Assembly (NCBI RefSeq): GCF_900199635.1
Contig: NZ_LT962687.1
Span: forward strand, 2,666,541-2,730,540
Direction of reading: 5' to 3'
Length of the DNA: 64,000 nt
From: Anaerotruncus massiliensis (ex Togo et al. 2026)
Lineage (GTDB): Bacteria; Bacillota; Clostridia; Oscillospirales; Ruminococcaceae
Part shown: one piece after another, positions 8,930-17,248 of the stretch
Layout: every line of letters begins with the position of its first letter
How positions within the stretch are numbered: position 1 is the stretch's first letter
Notes under the pieces: generated by a model
Told to the model about the DNA's origin: nothing
The model's input: the letters and a program-made list of their open reading frames with translations, nothing else
Database searches by the model: none
Position numbers and translations under genes: made by a program

Positions 8930-9960
8930 GCCGCGCTCACCGCCTTCCGGGAGGTCAGCCTGGCCGCGACGGCGGCCTTGAACTTCTTCGACTGCGCCAG
9001 GCAGATCGCGACGACGATGAGGGCCTTGACCACCTGCGTGACCTCGGGGGCGACGCCCATCGCGTAGACCGAGGTGGTGATCGACTGGATGATCAGCGCG
9101 CCGACGATCGAGGCGGGGATCGAGAACCGCCCGCCCGCGAGGGAGGTGCCGCCGATCGCGACCGCGAGGATCGCGTCCATCTCGATCATCAGGCCGGCGT
9201 TGTTGCAGTCGGCGCCCTTGATGCCCGCCGACTCGATGAGTCCCGCGATGGCCGCCATCGCGCCGCAGAAGGTGTAGATGACCAGCTTCACCCGGTCGAC
9301 GTTGATGCCCGCGAACCGGCTCGACACCGGGTTGCAGCCGGTCGACTCGACGAAGAGCCCGAACGCGGTCTTCTTGGTGAAGAGCATGATGAGCAGCACG
9401 AAGAACCCGACGATGAAGAGGGGAAAGGGCAGTCCGAGGATGTAGCCGCCGTTGATGAAGTAGTAGGCGTCCGAATTGACGGTGACGATCTTGCCGTCGG
9501 TGATGAGCTGCGCGATGCCGCGCCCCGCCACCATGAGGATCATCGTGGCGACGATCGGCTGGATCTTGATCTTGGAGACGAGCAGCCCGTTCCACGCGCC
9601 GCAGAGGACGCCCGCGAGCACCGCGATGAGCACCGCGGCCGTGACGCTGCCGCCGAGCGACGACAGGATGCGCCCGTCGACGACCGAGCAGGCGATCGCG
9701 CCCGAAATCGCCATGACCGACCCGACCGAGATGTCGGTGCCGCCGGTGGCGAGCACCATCGTCATGCCGGTCGCGAGCAGCATGAGCTTGGAGCCGTTGC
9801 GCAGGATGTCGATGAGCCTGCCGTAGAGGTGGCCGTCGACGATCCTCATCTGGAAGAAGGCGCCGCCCGACACGACGCCGTTAACGAGCAGGATGGCGAG
9901 CAGCACCATCAGCGGCCAGAAGGACTGGCACTTCGTGAGCTTTTTAAGCCGGCTGTTCAT
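8926..9960 (-). CDS. ytfT: Sugar ABC transporter permease, YtfT-like
   Basis: A 344-aa permease with multiple membrane helices and the conserved ATGGTDISVGSVMAISG and VAIGGTSLAGGRFS segments of the RbsC/YtfT family. The ATG at 9960 has GGGAGG 8 bases upstream; a GTG three codons earlier falls inside that site. It overlaps the ATPase gene by about 17 bases at its start and the second permease gene by 4 bases at its end, so the three are one translational unit. It forms the membrane channel together with the YjfF-like subunit. Confidence 0.9.
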   Translation of the reverse strand: MNSRLKKLTKCQSFWPLMVLLAILLVNGVVSGGAFFQMRIVDGHLYGRLIDILRNGSKLMLLATGMTMVLATGGTDISVGSVMAISGAIACSVVDGRILSSLGGSVTAAVLIAVLAGVLCGAWNGLLVSKIKIQPIVATMILMVAGRGIAQLITDGKIVTVNSDAYYFINGGYILGLPFPLFIVGFFVLLIMLFTKKTAFGLFVESTGCNPVSSRFAGINVDRVKLVIYTFCGAMAAIAGLIESAGIKGADCNNAGLMIEMDAILAVAIGGTSLAGGRFSIPASIVGALIIQSITTSVYAMGVAPEVTQVVKALIVVAICLAQSKKFKAAVAARLTSRKAVSAA

Positions 9961-11467
9961 TCTGCGCACCTCCCGCGATCAGATTCATGATGGCCGCCTC
10001 GGAGATCTCCTCACCGGAGAGCTCGGCGACCTTCACCTTGTCCCGCAGCACCGCCATGCGGTTGCAGCAGCGCAGCATCTCGTCGATTTCGGACGAGATG
10101 AAGATGAGCGCCATGCCCTCCTCGGCCAGCTGGATGACGATCTTCTGGATCTCCGCCTTGGTGCCGATGTCGATGCCGCGCGTCGGCTCGTCGAGCATCA
10201 GCAGGTCGGGGTTGGTGGCAAGCCAGCGGGCGAGGATGACCTTCTGCTGGTTGCCGCCCGACAGGTTGCGGATGAGCTGGTCCTGCGAGGGGGTTTTGAT
10301 CGCGAGCTTTTCGATGTACTCGTCCGCGATCTTCTCCGCCTCCGCGCGGGAGATCGCCCGCAGCATCCCCCGCTTGGTCTGGAGGGCGAGGACGATGTTT
10401 TCGCGGATGGTCAAATCCCCCACAATGCCCTCCGTCTTGCGGTTCTCGGGGCAGAAGGCGAACCCGCTGCGGATCGCCGCGAGGGTGCCGCGCACCTCCG
10501 TCTTCCTGCCCCGCACGTCGACCTCCCCCCGCTCCATCCGGTCGACGCCGAAGATGAGCCGGGCGGTCTCGCTGCGCCCCGAGCCGAGCAGCCCGGAGAG
10601 GCCGAGCACCTCGCCCCGGCGGATCTCGAGGTTCACGTCCGGGATCGAGGCGGAGCCCGCCCCGCGCAGCTCCACGAGCACCTCGCCCATCCGCTCCTCG
10701 CCGCCCTTCGCGGCGGCGCTGCCCTCGAGCTCGGCGTACTCCTTGCCGATCATCTTGCCGACCAGCTGGACCCGCGGCAGCTCGGCGGTCGCGTAGGTGC
10801 CGACATATTCGCCGTTGCGCAGCACGGTGATCGTGTCGGTGACCTCGTAGACCTGGTCGAGGAAGTGGGTGACGAAGATGATGCCCATGCCCTGGCTTTT
10901 GAGCATCCGCATGATCTCGAAGAGCTTTTGCACCTCGACCGCCGTGAGGCTCGAGGTCGGCTCGTCGAGGATGAGCACCCGGGCCGAAATGTCGACGGCG
11001 CGCGCGATGGCGACCATCTGCTGCACCGCGACCGAATAGGCGTCGAGGTTCTGGGTGACGTCGATATTCAGATTAAACCGGCCGAGCAGCTCCGCCGCCT
11101 TCCGGTTGATGGTTTTCCAGTCGATGCGCCCCGCCCTGCGGGGCTCGCGGCCGATATAGATGTTCTCCGCCACCGACAGGTTGGGGCAGAGATTGACCTC
11201 CTGATACACCGTGCTGATGCCGGTCTCCTGCGCCTCCTGCGGGGTCCGGGGGAAGATCTCCTTCCCCTCCAGCCAGACGGTCCCGCTGTCGCGCTGTTCC
11301 ACGCCGGTCAGCACCTTGATCAGCGTGGATTTGCCCGCGCCGTTTTCGCCGAGCAGCGCGTGAATCTCCCCCGCGCGCAGGGAAAACTCCACGTCGTCCA
11401 GCGCCACGACCGCCGGGAACCGCTTGGAGATGTGCTCCATGCGCAGAAGCAGCTTTTCCGCATCCAT
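9944..11467 (-). CDS. ytfR: Sugar ABC transporter ATPase, YtfR-like (two ABC domains)
   Basis: A 507-aa cytoplasmic ATPase with two nucleotide-binding domains. The N-terminal one has Walker A GENGAGKST, the Q-loop (TVYQEV) and Walker B LILDEPTSSL. Its signature region reads YSVAVQQMVAIARA, the degenerate form normal for this family. The C-terminal domain has a degenerate Walker A (GLLGSGRSE) but an intact LSGGNQQKVILARWL signature and LLMLDEPTRGID. This architecture matches RbsA/YtfR/MglA proteins. It powers uptake through the two permeases downstream. Confidence 0.95.
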   Translation of the reverse strand: MDAEKLLLRMEHISKRFPAVVALDDVEFSLRAGEIHALLGENGAGKSTLIKVLTGVEQRDSGTVWLEGKEIFPRTPQEAQETGISTVYQEVNLCPNLSVAENIYIGREPRRAGRIDWKTINRKAAELLGRFNLNIDVTQNLDAYSVAVQQMVAIARAVDISARVLILDEPTSSLTAVEVQKLFEIMRMLKSQGMGIIFVTHFLDQVYEVTDTITVLRNGEYVGTYATAELPRVQLVGKMIGKEYAELEGSAAAKGGEERMGEVLVELRGAGSASIPDVNLEIRRGEVLGLSGLLGSGRSETARLIFGVDRMERGEVDVRGRKTEVRGTLAAIRSGFAFCPENRKTEGIVGDLTIRENIVLALQTKRGMLRAISRAEAEKIADEYIEKLAIKTPSQDQLIRNLSGGNQQKVILARWLATNPDLLMLDEPTRGIDIGTKAEIQKIVIQLAEEGMALIFISSEIDEMLRCCNRMAVLRDKVKVAELSGEEISEAAIMNLIAGGAQNEQPA

Positions 11468-11504
11468 CGCCGTATCCTCCTCTCGCTATTCCTGCATGAC
11501 TGTC

Positions 11505-11539
11505 GAAATCCGCTCCGACCCAGCGCCGGAGCGGATTTC
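11505..11539 (-). other. Intercistronic hairpin between binding protein and ATPase genes
   Basis: A perfect 13-bp stem (GAAATCCGCTCCG / CGGAGCGGATTTC) with a 9-base loop and no T-tract. Such stem-loops after binding-protein genes commonly protect that mRNA segment from 3' decay, giving excess binding protein over membrane components (known for other ABC operons; inferred here). Confidence 0.7.
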
Positions 11540-11583
11540 AACGTTTCTATTCGTGTTGGGAAGAAAGAATGAAAAGACTTGGA

Positions 11584-12624
11584 TCAGTAGACGCGGTTCG
11601 GCAGGTCCTCGGCCGCGGTTTCGGCGCGGTAGACGCCCTCTTCGGATTTGATCCACTTCTCAACCGTCTCGCCGGCCTTGAGCTTGGCGCAGGTCTCGAA
11701 GAACTGGGGTCCGAGCAGCGGGTTGCACTCGACGGTGACGTTCGCCTCGCCGGCGGCCATCGCCTCAAAGATGCCCTTGACGCCGTCGCAGGAGACGGTC
11801 TTGATGTCGACGCCCGGCTTGAGTCCGGCTTCCTTGATCGCTTCGATCGCGCCGAGCATCATGTCGTCGTTGTGGGCGAAAACGCCCTGGATCTCGCTGC
11901 CGTAGGTCTTCAGGAAGGACTCCATGACCTCTTTGCCCTTCGCACGGGTGAAGTCGCCGGTCTGGGAGGCGAGGATCTCGATGTCGGGATATTTGGCCGC
12001 GATCTGGTCGTCGAAGCCCTTCTTGCGGTCATTGGCCGCGGAGGCGCCCACGGTGCCCTCAAGCTCGACGATCTTGCCCTTGTTGTCGAGCAGGCGCGCC
12101 ATCTCGTCGGCGCCGTCGTTGCCCTCCTTGATGAAGTCGGAGCCGATGAAGGTCGCGTAGAGGTCCTCGGGAACGTCAGCCTTGCGGTCGACGAGCACGA
12201 TCGGGATGCCGGCCTCCTTGGCCTCGGTGAAGACCGCGTCCCAGCCGGTTTCCACGACGGGGGCGAGCCCGATGACATCGACGCCCATGTCGATGAACGA
12301 TTTGATCGCCTTGATCTGGTTTTCCTGTTTCTGCTGCGCGTCCGCGAACTTGAGGTCGATCGTGTCGATGTTCTGGCCCGCGTAGAACTGGATGGACTGG
12401 GTCTCGGCGTCACGCCAGCCGGACTCCTGTCCGATCTGCGCGAACCCGACGACGAGCTTGTCGTTGGCGGGCTTGGCGGCGGGCTCGGCGGGAGCCGGGG
12501 CCGCGTCGGCGGAGGCGGGCGTATCGGCCGGGGCCGGAGCCGCCGCGGGCTCGCTGCCGCACCCCGCGAACACCATGGACGCCATGCACACTGCCAGGAC
12601 GATTGCCAGGATTCTCTTTTTCAT
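11584..12624 (-). CDS. ytfQ: Sugar-binding lipoprotein, YtfQ-like
   Basis: A 346-aa extracytoplasmic solute-binding protein. The signal peptide ends at a lipobox (VFAGC) and is followed by an Ala/Pro-rich linker. The mature domain contains VGFAQIGQESGWR, FIGSDFIKEG, LEGTVGA, GDFTRAKG, AHNDDMMLGA and ECNPLLGPQ, which match the galactofuranose-type binding protein family and also domain 2 of the tandem lipoprotein at 2935-4791. AAGGAG precedes the ATG. It is the first gene of the ABC operon and captures the sugar for YtfR/YtfT/YjfF-like partners. Confidence 0.93.
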   Translation of the reverse strand: MKKRILAIVLAVCMASMVFAGCGSEPAAAPAPADTPASADAAPAPAEPAAKPANDKLVVGFAQIGQESGWRDAETQSIQFYAGQNIDTIDLKFADAQQKQENQIKAIKSFIDMGVDVIGLAPVVETGWDAVFTEAKEAGIPIVLVDRKADVPEDLYATFIGSDFIKEGNDGADEMARLLDNKGKIVELEGTVGASAANDRKKGFDDQIAAKYPDIEILASQTGDFTRAKGKEVMESFLKTYGSEIQGVFAHNDDMMLGAIEAIKEAGLKPGVDIKTVSCDGVKGIFEAMAAGEANVTVECNPLLGPQFFETCAKLKAGETVEKWIKSEEGVYRAETAAEDLPNRVY

Positions 12625-12676
12625 TTTTCTTTTCTCCTTCTCGCAGATTCGGGTGTTTTTCCCTTTCGGTGTTTTT

Positions 12677-12719
12677 ATCCTACCACCCGCCCGCTGGAAA
12701 GTCTTTACAATGAAAAGAC
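12677..12719 (-). promoter_or_regulatory. Candidate regulated promoter of the ytfQ-like operon
   Basis: On the minus strand a weak AAGACT (12700-12705) is 17 bases from TAGGAT (12677-12682). The -35 is overlapped by a perfect inverted repeat, GTCTTT-N7-AAAGAC (12701-12719). A poor -35 with an overlapping palindrome is what one expects of an activator-dependent promoter; the YesN-like regulator encoded in the same cluster is the obvious candidate (inference). Confidence 0.4.
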
Positions 12720-12776
12720 CAAAATATGCGATTTTTTAGCAGGCGCCGGTTTCCCCTCAGCCCGTCCGGGCGCGTC

Positions 12777-12817
12777 AAAAAAGCCTCCCGGCCCCCGCTG
12801 TGCGGGGGCCGGGAGGC
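12777..12817 (-). terminator. Strong rho-independent terminator of nadE
   Basis: A perfect 16-bp GC stem with a 3-base loop, followed on the minus strand by T6, directly after the nadE stop. Confidence 0.93.
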
Positions 12818-12829
12818 TGTGTCGCGGGA

Positions 12830-14746
12830 TCAGGAGAGCGCGTCGAGCTCCGCGAGCCAGAGGGCGGCGGCCGCGTCGCTCGGCATCCGCCAGTCGCCGC
12901 GCGGCGAGAGGGAGACCGAACCGATCTTCGGCCCGTCGGGCAGGCAGGAGCGTTTGAACTGCTGCGCGAAAAACCTGCGGCAGAAGGTCCGCAGCCAGTG
13001 GAGGATCGTTTCGCGCCCGTATTGGCCGTCGAAGGCGCGCAGGGCGAGGCGCAGGATCTTGCGGGGGGAAAATCCCCAGCGCACGAGGTAGTAGAGGAAA
13101 AAGTCGTGCAGCTCGTAGGGCCCCACGAGATCCTCCGTCTTCTGCCCGATCTCCCCCTCGGCGGGCGGGAGCAACTCGGGGCTCACCGGGGTGTCGAGGA
13201 TGTCGCGCAGCACTTTTGCGAGGACCGGGTCGCCGGCGCGGTCCGCCTCGTATGCCACGAGCTCCCGCGCCAGCGTCTTGGGCACCGACGCGTTGACTCC
13301 GTACATCGACATGTGGTCGCCGTTGTAGGTGGCCCAGCCGAGCGCCAGCTCGGAGAGGTCCCCCGTGCCGACCACCAGCCCGCCCGTGCGGTTGGCGATG
13401 TCCATCAGCACCTGGGTGCGCTCGCGCGCCTGCGCGTTTTCATAGGTCACGTCGCGCAGGCCGGGGTCCTGCCCGATGTCGCGGAAGTGCACGCCGACCG
13501 CGTCCGCAATATCCACGCAAGAGAAGCTCACGCCGAGCCGTTCGCAGAGGAGTTCCGCGTTGCCCTTCGTGCGCGCGGTCGTGCCGAAGCCGGGCATTGT
13601 CACCGCCTGCACGCTGGCGCGCGGACGGCCGAGCAGGTCGGCCGCACGCACCGCCGCGAGCAGGGCGAGCGCCGAATCGAGCCCGCCCGAGATGCCCACG
13701 ACGGCGGTCTTCGCGCCTGAGTGGGCGAGCCGCCGGGCAAGCCCGCGCGACTGGATCTGCAGGACCTGCTCGCAGCAGCCGTCCCGTTCCCCCAGCGAAG
13801 GCAGGAAGGGGTGCCGCGGCACCGTCCGGGTGAGCGGCGTCTCGCGTGGGGAGAGGGAGAAGGTGCTGCTCAGGTAGCCCTCGCGGGCGGCGGCCGGAAA
13901 GGTGGTCAGCCGCCTGCGCTCGGCGGTGATCCGGCCGATGTCCAGGTCGGTGACGGCGAACCCGCCGGTAAAGGGCGGCTTCTCCGCGAGCAGCGCGCCG
14001 TCCTCCGCAATGAGCCCGTGCCCCGAAAAGACCATGTCGGTGGTCGACTCCCCCTCGCCCGCGTTGGCATAGAGGTAGCCGCAGACGAGCCTCGCCGACT
14101 GGTTCTTCACCAGCTCCCGGCGGTAGGCGGCCTTGCCGACCGTCTCGTCCCCTGCCGAAAGGTTCACGAGCACCGTCGCGCCCGCCTGCGCGAGCGTGAT
14201 CGACGGCGGGCAGGGCGCCCACAGGTCCTCGCACACCTCGACGCCGAGCACCAGCCCGGGCAGCTCCTCGCAGTGGAAGAGCTGCTTTGCGCCGAAGGGG
14301 ATCACATCCTCCCCAAAGACGCCCGTCAGATAGCCGTTCTCCTCCGGCGCGGGGGCGAACCACCGTTTTTCATAATATTCGCCGTAGTTGGGCAGATGGG
14401 TCTTGGGCACCAGCCCGAGCACCTCCCCGCGGCAGAGGACCGCCGCGCAGTTGTAGAGCTTTCCGTGCCACATGACCGGCAGCCCCACCGCCAGGAGCAT
14501 GTCGAGGTCCTCCGTCTCCCGGCGCACCGTCTCGAGGGCGGCGTACGCCCCCTCGATCAGCGTGTCCTGCAGGAAGAGGTCGCCGCAGGTGTACCCCGTC
14601 AGGCAGAGCTCGGGCAGCGCCAAAATCCGCACGCCCTCCATCGCGGCACGCCTGGCCGCCGCAGCGGCCGACGCCGCGTTGTAGGCGCAGTCCGCCACCC
14701 GGATTTCCGGCGTGCCCACCGCCGCCTTGATCAGTCCATCCTTCAT
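12830..14746 (-). CDS. nadE: Glutamine-dependent NAD+ synthetase
   Basis: A 638-aa cytoplasmic enzyme making NAD+ from deamido-NAD+, ATP and glutamine-derived ammonia. The N-terminal nitrilase-type glutaminase domain shows the Glu-Lys-Cys triad as E46 (LPELCLTGY), K115 (PKTHLPNYGEYYE) and C172 (EVCEDLW). The C-terminal synthetase domain carries the pyrophosphate loop SGGLDSAL and the GTGDLSELALGW and YGVNASVPK segments. The length fits the two-domain bacterial form. It is transcribed alone, from a promoter at 14871-14899 to a strong terminator. Confidence 0.96.
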   Translation of the reverse strand: MKDGLIKAAVGTPEIRVADCAYNAASAAAAARRAAMEGVRILALPELCLTGYTCGDLFLQDTLIEGAYAALETVRRETEDLDMLLAVGLPVMWHGKLYNCAAVLCRGEVLGLVPKTHLPNYGEYYEKRWFAPAPEENGYLTGVFGEDVIPFGAKQLFHCEELPGLVLGVEVCEDLWAPCPPSITLAQAGATVLVNLSAGDETVGKAAYRRELVKNQSARLVCGYLYANAGEGESTTDMVFSGHGLIAEDGALLAEKPPFTGGFAVTDLDIGRITAERRRLTTFPAAAREGYLSSTFSLSPRETPLTRTVPRHPFLPSLGERDGCCEQVLQIQSRGLARRLAHSGAKTAVVGISGGLDSALALLAAVRAADLLGRPRASVQAVTMPGFGTTARTKGNAELLCERLGVSFSCVDIADAVGVHFRDIGQDPGLRDVTYENAQARERTQVLMDIANRTGGLVVGTGDLSELALGWATYNGDHMSMYGVNASVPKTLARELVAYEADRAGDPVLAKVLRDILDTPVSPELLPPAEGEIGQKTEDLVGPYELHDFFLYYLVRWGFSPRKILRLALRAFDGQYGRETILHWLRTFCRRFFAQQFKRSCLPDGPKIGSVSLSPRGDWRMPSDAAAALWLAELDALS

Positions 14747-14870
14747 TGGAGGTCATCCCTTCCCGCTTTCTTTCCGGCTTCCCCAACCGGGCAAGCCCCG
14801 GCGAAATTGACGCCGCCGGTCCGGCCGTTCCTCCGGTGCCCGGGCACCGGCCGCGGTCCGTCTGACTACA

Positions 14871-14899
14871 ATTATACCCGTCCAAATTGGGCTTGTCTA
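14871..14899 (-). promoter_or_regulatory. Sigma-A promoter of nadE
   Basis: Minus-strand TAGACA (14894-14899), a 17-base spacer and TATAAT (14871-14876). It leaves a 5' leader of about 115 bases that contains GC-rich repeats (CCGGTGCCCGGGCACCGG near 14833-14850) but no recognised riboswitch. Confidence 0.75.
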
Positions 14900-14919
14900 C
14901 CAAAGAAATCCGTAAAACG

Positions 14920-14949
14920 TTGCACCTTGCGGCGGAATGATGGTATACT
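14920..14949 (+). promoter_or_regulatory. Sigma-A promoter of the flavin reductase gene
   Basis: TTGCAC (14920-14925), an 18-base spacer and TATACT (14944-14949), ending 35 bases before the start codon. Confidence 0.65.
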
Positions 14950-14984
14950 AAGGATAAATTGACCGGAAAGGGCGGAACCTATAC

Positions 14985-15614
14985 ATGCCGAAGCTGCTTT
15001 GGAAGCCGGGGACGCTGCTCGCGCCCGTGCCGCCCGCGCTCGTCTCCTGCGGAACGCTCGAAAAGCCGAACCTTTTGACCGTCGCGTGGACGGGCATCGT
15101 AAATACGAATCCCGCCATGACCTATGTCTCGGTGCGCCCCGAACGGTATTCCCACGGGCTGATCTCCGAGACGGGGGAGTTCGTCGTCAACCTCACGACC
15201 GCCGCGCTCGTGCGCGCCGCCGATTTCTGCGGCGTGCGTTCCGGCCGCGGCCTTGACAAGTTCTCCGCCTGCGGCCTCACCCCCGAGGCCTCCGGCAAGG
15301 TGTCGGCCCCCTCGGTCGCCGAGTGTCCCCTCTCGCTCGAATGTGTCGTGCGGCAGGTGCTGCCGCTCGGCTCCCACGACATGTTTCTAGCCGAGATCGT
15401 CGCCGTCGGCGTCGACCCCTCCCTCGTCGACCGCGCCGGCAAGCTGCACCTGGGCTCCGTGGGGCTTGCCGCCTACGCCCACGGGGAATACTTCGCGCTG
15501 GGGAAAAGCCTCGGCACCTTCGGCTTCTCGGTGCGCAAAAAGCCCGCCGCCAAGCGCCGCGCCCCGGGCAAAAAATCCGCCCCCCGCCGCGCTCCGCGCG
15601 GGGAAACCACTTGA
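14985..15614 (+). CDS. Flavin reductase-like protein (FMN-binding)
   Basis: A 209-aa soluble protein of the flavin reductase-like (split-barrel) family. Features seen are the N-terminal barrel start PGTLLAPVPPALVSCG, the core VAWTGIVNTNPAMTYVSVRPERYSHGLI and the EFVVNLTT strand followed by GRGLDKFSACGLTP, the usual flavin-binding order. The last 25 residues form a Lys/Arg/Pro-rich tail beyond the normal domain. It probably reduces or merely binds FMN, perhaps as partner of an oxidoreductase; no partner is encoded beside it. The -35 of the tRNA promoter overlaps its stop codon. Confidence 0.85.
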   Translation: MPKLLWKPGTLLAPVPPALVSCGTLEKPNLLTVAWTGIVNTNPAMTYVSVRPERYSHGLISETGEFVVNLTTAALVRAADFCGVRSGRGLDKFSACGLTPEASGKVSAPSVAECPLSLECVVRQVLPLGSHDMFLAEIVAVGVDPSLVDRAGKLHLGSVGLAAYAHGEYFALGKSLGTFGFSVRKKPAAKRRAPGKKSAPRRAPRGETT

Positions 15615-15639
15615 CTTGTCTCCATAAATATGGTATTAT
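15611..15639 (+). promoter_or_regulatory. Promoter of the tRNA-Ser pair
   Basis: TTGACT (15611-15616), a 17-base spacer and TATTAT (15634-15639). The -35 hexamer overlaps the stop codon of the flavin reductase gene. Confidence 0.8.
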
Positions 15640-15655
15640 GATTGGCGTTACGTAC

Positions 15656-15742
15656 GGAGAGATGTCCGAGCGGTTTAAGGAGCCGGTCTTGAAAACCGGT
15701 GACTCGAAAGAGCCGTGGGTTCGAATCCCACTCTCTCCGCCA
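15656..15742 (+). tRNA. tRNA-Ser (anticodon TGA)
   Basis: An 87-base class II tRNA. The acceptor stem pairs GGAGAGA with TCTCTCC, the anticodon stem-loop is CCGGT-CTTGAAA-ACCGG with anticodon TGA, a long variable arm follows, the T-loop reads GGTTCGAATCC, and CCA is encoded. Confidence 0.96.
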
Positions 15743-15785
15743 ACATCCCCTCCACAACTAAATATCCTGAACGCACCACCCATTT

Positions 15786-15876
15786 GGAGATGTACCCAAG
15801 TCGGTGAAGGGGCTCCCCTGCTAAGGGAGTAGGTCTGGAAACGGGCGCGAGAGTTCGAATCTCTCCATCTCCGCCA
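15786..15876 (+). tRNA. tRNA-Ser (anticodon GCT)
   Basis: A 91-base class II tRNA. Acceptor GGAGATG pairs with CATCTCC, the anticodon loop CTGCTAA gives GCT, there is a long variable arm, the T-loop region is AGTTCGAATCT, and CCA is encoded. It shares a transcript with the upstream tRNA-Ser. Confidence 0.96.
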
Positions 15877-15922
15877 AAACCCGCATGATAAGCCAGTTTG
15901 ATGGCTGTCATGCGGGTTTTTT
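15877..15922 (+). terminator. Terminator of the tRNA operon
   Basis: A 12-bp stem (AAACCCGCATGA / TCATGCGGGTTT) with an inner AGCCA/TGGCT stem, ending in T6, starts immediately after the CCA of the second tRNA. Confidence 0.88.
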
Positions 15923-16002
15923 GTTTCCATATATTCTTTCTGAGTCCGAGTATTTACGGCGTACGGTTCATTGATCTGACCGCAGGCTCCGCCATTCGGC
16001 CT

Positions 16003-16596
16003 TCACCGGTCCCGTTTCCGGACGGTGGGGTACCGCTCCGCGATCTCCTGGCGGCGGGCGCAGCTCTCCAGATGGTCGTTGATCACGCCGCACGCCTGCA
16101 GGTGCGAATAGACTGTGACCGGTCCGAGATAACGGAAGCCGCGCCCCTTGAGCTCCCTGCTGATCCGGTCGGACAGCTCGTTTTTCGCGGGGATCCTGCC
16201 CTTCTGATGGCCGGCGTAGAGGATGCTCTTCCCGTCTGTGAAGTCCCAGAGGAACCGGCTGAACGATCCGAATTCCGCGCGGATCTCCTGAAAGTGCCCG
16301 GCGTTTTGGATGACCGCCTCCACCTTGCGGCGGGAACGGATCATCCCGTCGCACGCCAGAATCCGTTCGACGTCCGCCTCCCCGTAGGCCGCAATTTTGT
16401 CATAGTCGAACCCGTCGAAGCACGCCCGGAAAATCTCCCGCTTTTGGAGCATCATGTTCCAGTTGAGCCCGCACTGCATCACCTCCATCATGAGGAATTC
16501 AAACTGTCCCCGGTCGTCGTGCAGCGGGACGCCCCATTCCTCGTCGTGATACCGGGTCATCTTTTCGTTGCAAAGGCACCATTCACAGCGTTCCAT
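16003..16596 (-). CDS. tag: DNA-3-methyladenine glycosylase I
   Basis: A 197-aa base-excision repair enzyme removing 3-methyladenine from DNA. It matches the Tag family residue by residue: zinc ligands C4 (ERCEW) and H17 (RYHDEEWGVPL), catalytic E38, and the C-terminal HLESC motif supplying the remaining His and Cys ligands (NDHLESC). The helix-hairpin region YGEADVERILACDGMIRSRRKVEAVIQNA is also typical. The length fits the family (about 185-200 aa). It is convergent with the tRNA operon and has no obvious regulatory partner. Confidence 0.95.
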   Translation of the reverse strand: MERCEWCLCNEKMTRYHDEEWGVPLHDDRGQFEFLMMEVMQCGLNWNMMLQKREIFRACFDGFDYDKIAAYGEADVERILACDGMIRSRRKVEAVIQNAGHFQEIRAEFGSFSRFLWDFTDGKSILYAGHQKGRIPAKNELSDRISRELKGRGFRYLGPVTVYSHLQACGVINDHLESCARRQEIAERYPTVRKRDR

Positions 16597-16644
16597 CCCA
16601 TTTCCCCGTTTCCATCTGATTTTTTCGCGGCGCGCCGGCCGCCG

Positions 16645-17088
16645 TCATCCCTTCCCGGGGCGTCTCCCGCGCCCCAGCGTGACCGGAAGCGCCTCCAGCG
16701 CCGCAAGCACCCGCCGCGCCTCCGTATCGGCTTCCTCGGCGGGGATCCCGTTTTGTTCCATCGCCTCCCACGCGGCCGCGGCATAATCCCGCTTATGGCG
16801 CGCGTTCAGCTCATGCCAGCGGATCCCGGCGAACCGCCCGGCAAGCGTCCGGTCCAGGGGCAGGCGCCCCTGAAGCAGCAGCACCGCAAGCACCGGATAG
16901 CCCGCGTACCCCTGCCAGTAGGTGGCGTTGTCCGTGGAGGCGTAGGCGTCCTCCGTCCAAGTCACACGGTACTCCCCGCCTCCGTCCGACGAGCGCACCG
17001 CGGCCTCGTGTTCCCCCATCAATACGCGGCCGTCGGCGATGGCGCTGTATGCCTCGTAAATCTTCTCCAGCGGGGGCCGCTTTTTCAT
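16645..17088 (-). CDS. Conserved-looking 147-aa protein of unknown function
   Basis: I do not recognise this protein. It is soluble, with a helical N-terminus (LEKIYEAYSAIADGRV), a strand-rich middle (EYRVTWTEDAYASTDNATYW) and a hydrophobic stretch GYAGYPVLAVLLLQGRLPLD followed by GIRWHELNARHKRDYAAA. Codon use is like its neighbours and GGAGGAGG precedes the start, so it is a real gene. It lies 48 bases upstream of tag in the same direction and may be cotranscribed with it. Confidence 0.75.
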   Translation of the reverse strand: MKKRPPLEKIYEAYSAIADGRVLMGEHEAAVRSSDGGGEYRVTWTEDAYASTDNATYWQGYAGYPVLAVLLLQGRLPLDRTLAGRFAGIRWHELNARHKRDYAAAAWEAMEQNGIPAEEADTEARRVLAALEALPVTLGRGRRPGKG

Positions 17089-17197
17089 AGAAATCCCTCC
17101 TCCGGTGCTTCCGGTTTCCTGCCGGATCGCGTGCGTTTCCGTTTCATAGGCTCATTTTACCCCAGAAGCGGGGGAAACTCAACCGCGTCAATCAGGA

Positions 17198-17232
17198 AAA
17201 GAGGGCCCATTCGGTAGGAATGGGCCCTCTTT
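17198..17232 (-). terminator. Terminator of the polyol-catabolism operon
   Basis: A perfect 15-bp stem (AAAGAGGGCCCATTC / GAATGGGCCCTCTTT) with a 5-base loop follows the last gene of the minus-strand operon, ending in TTTT on that strand. Confidence 0.88.
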
Positions 17233-17248
17233 CCAATATCGATATCGT

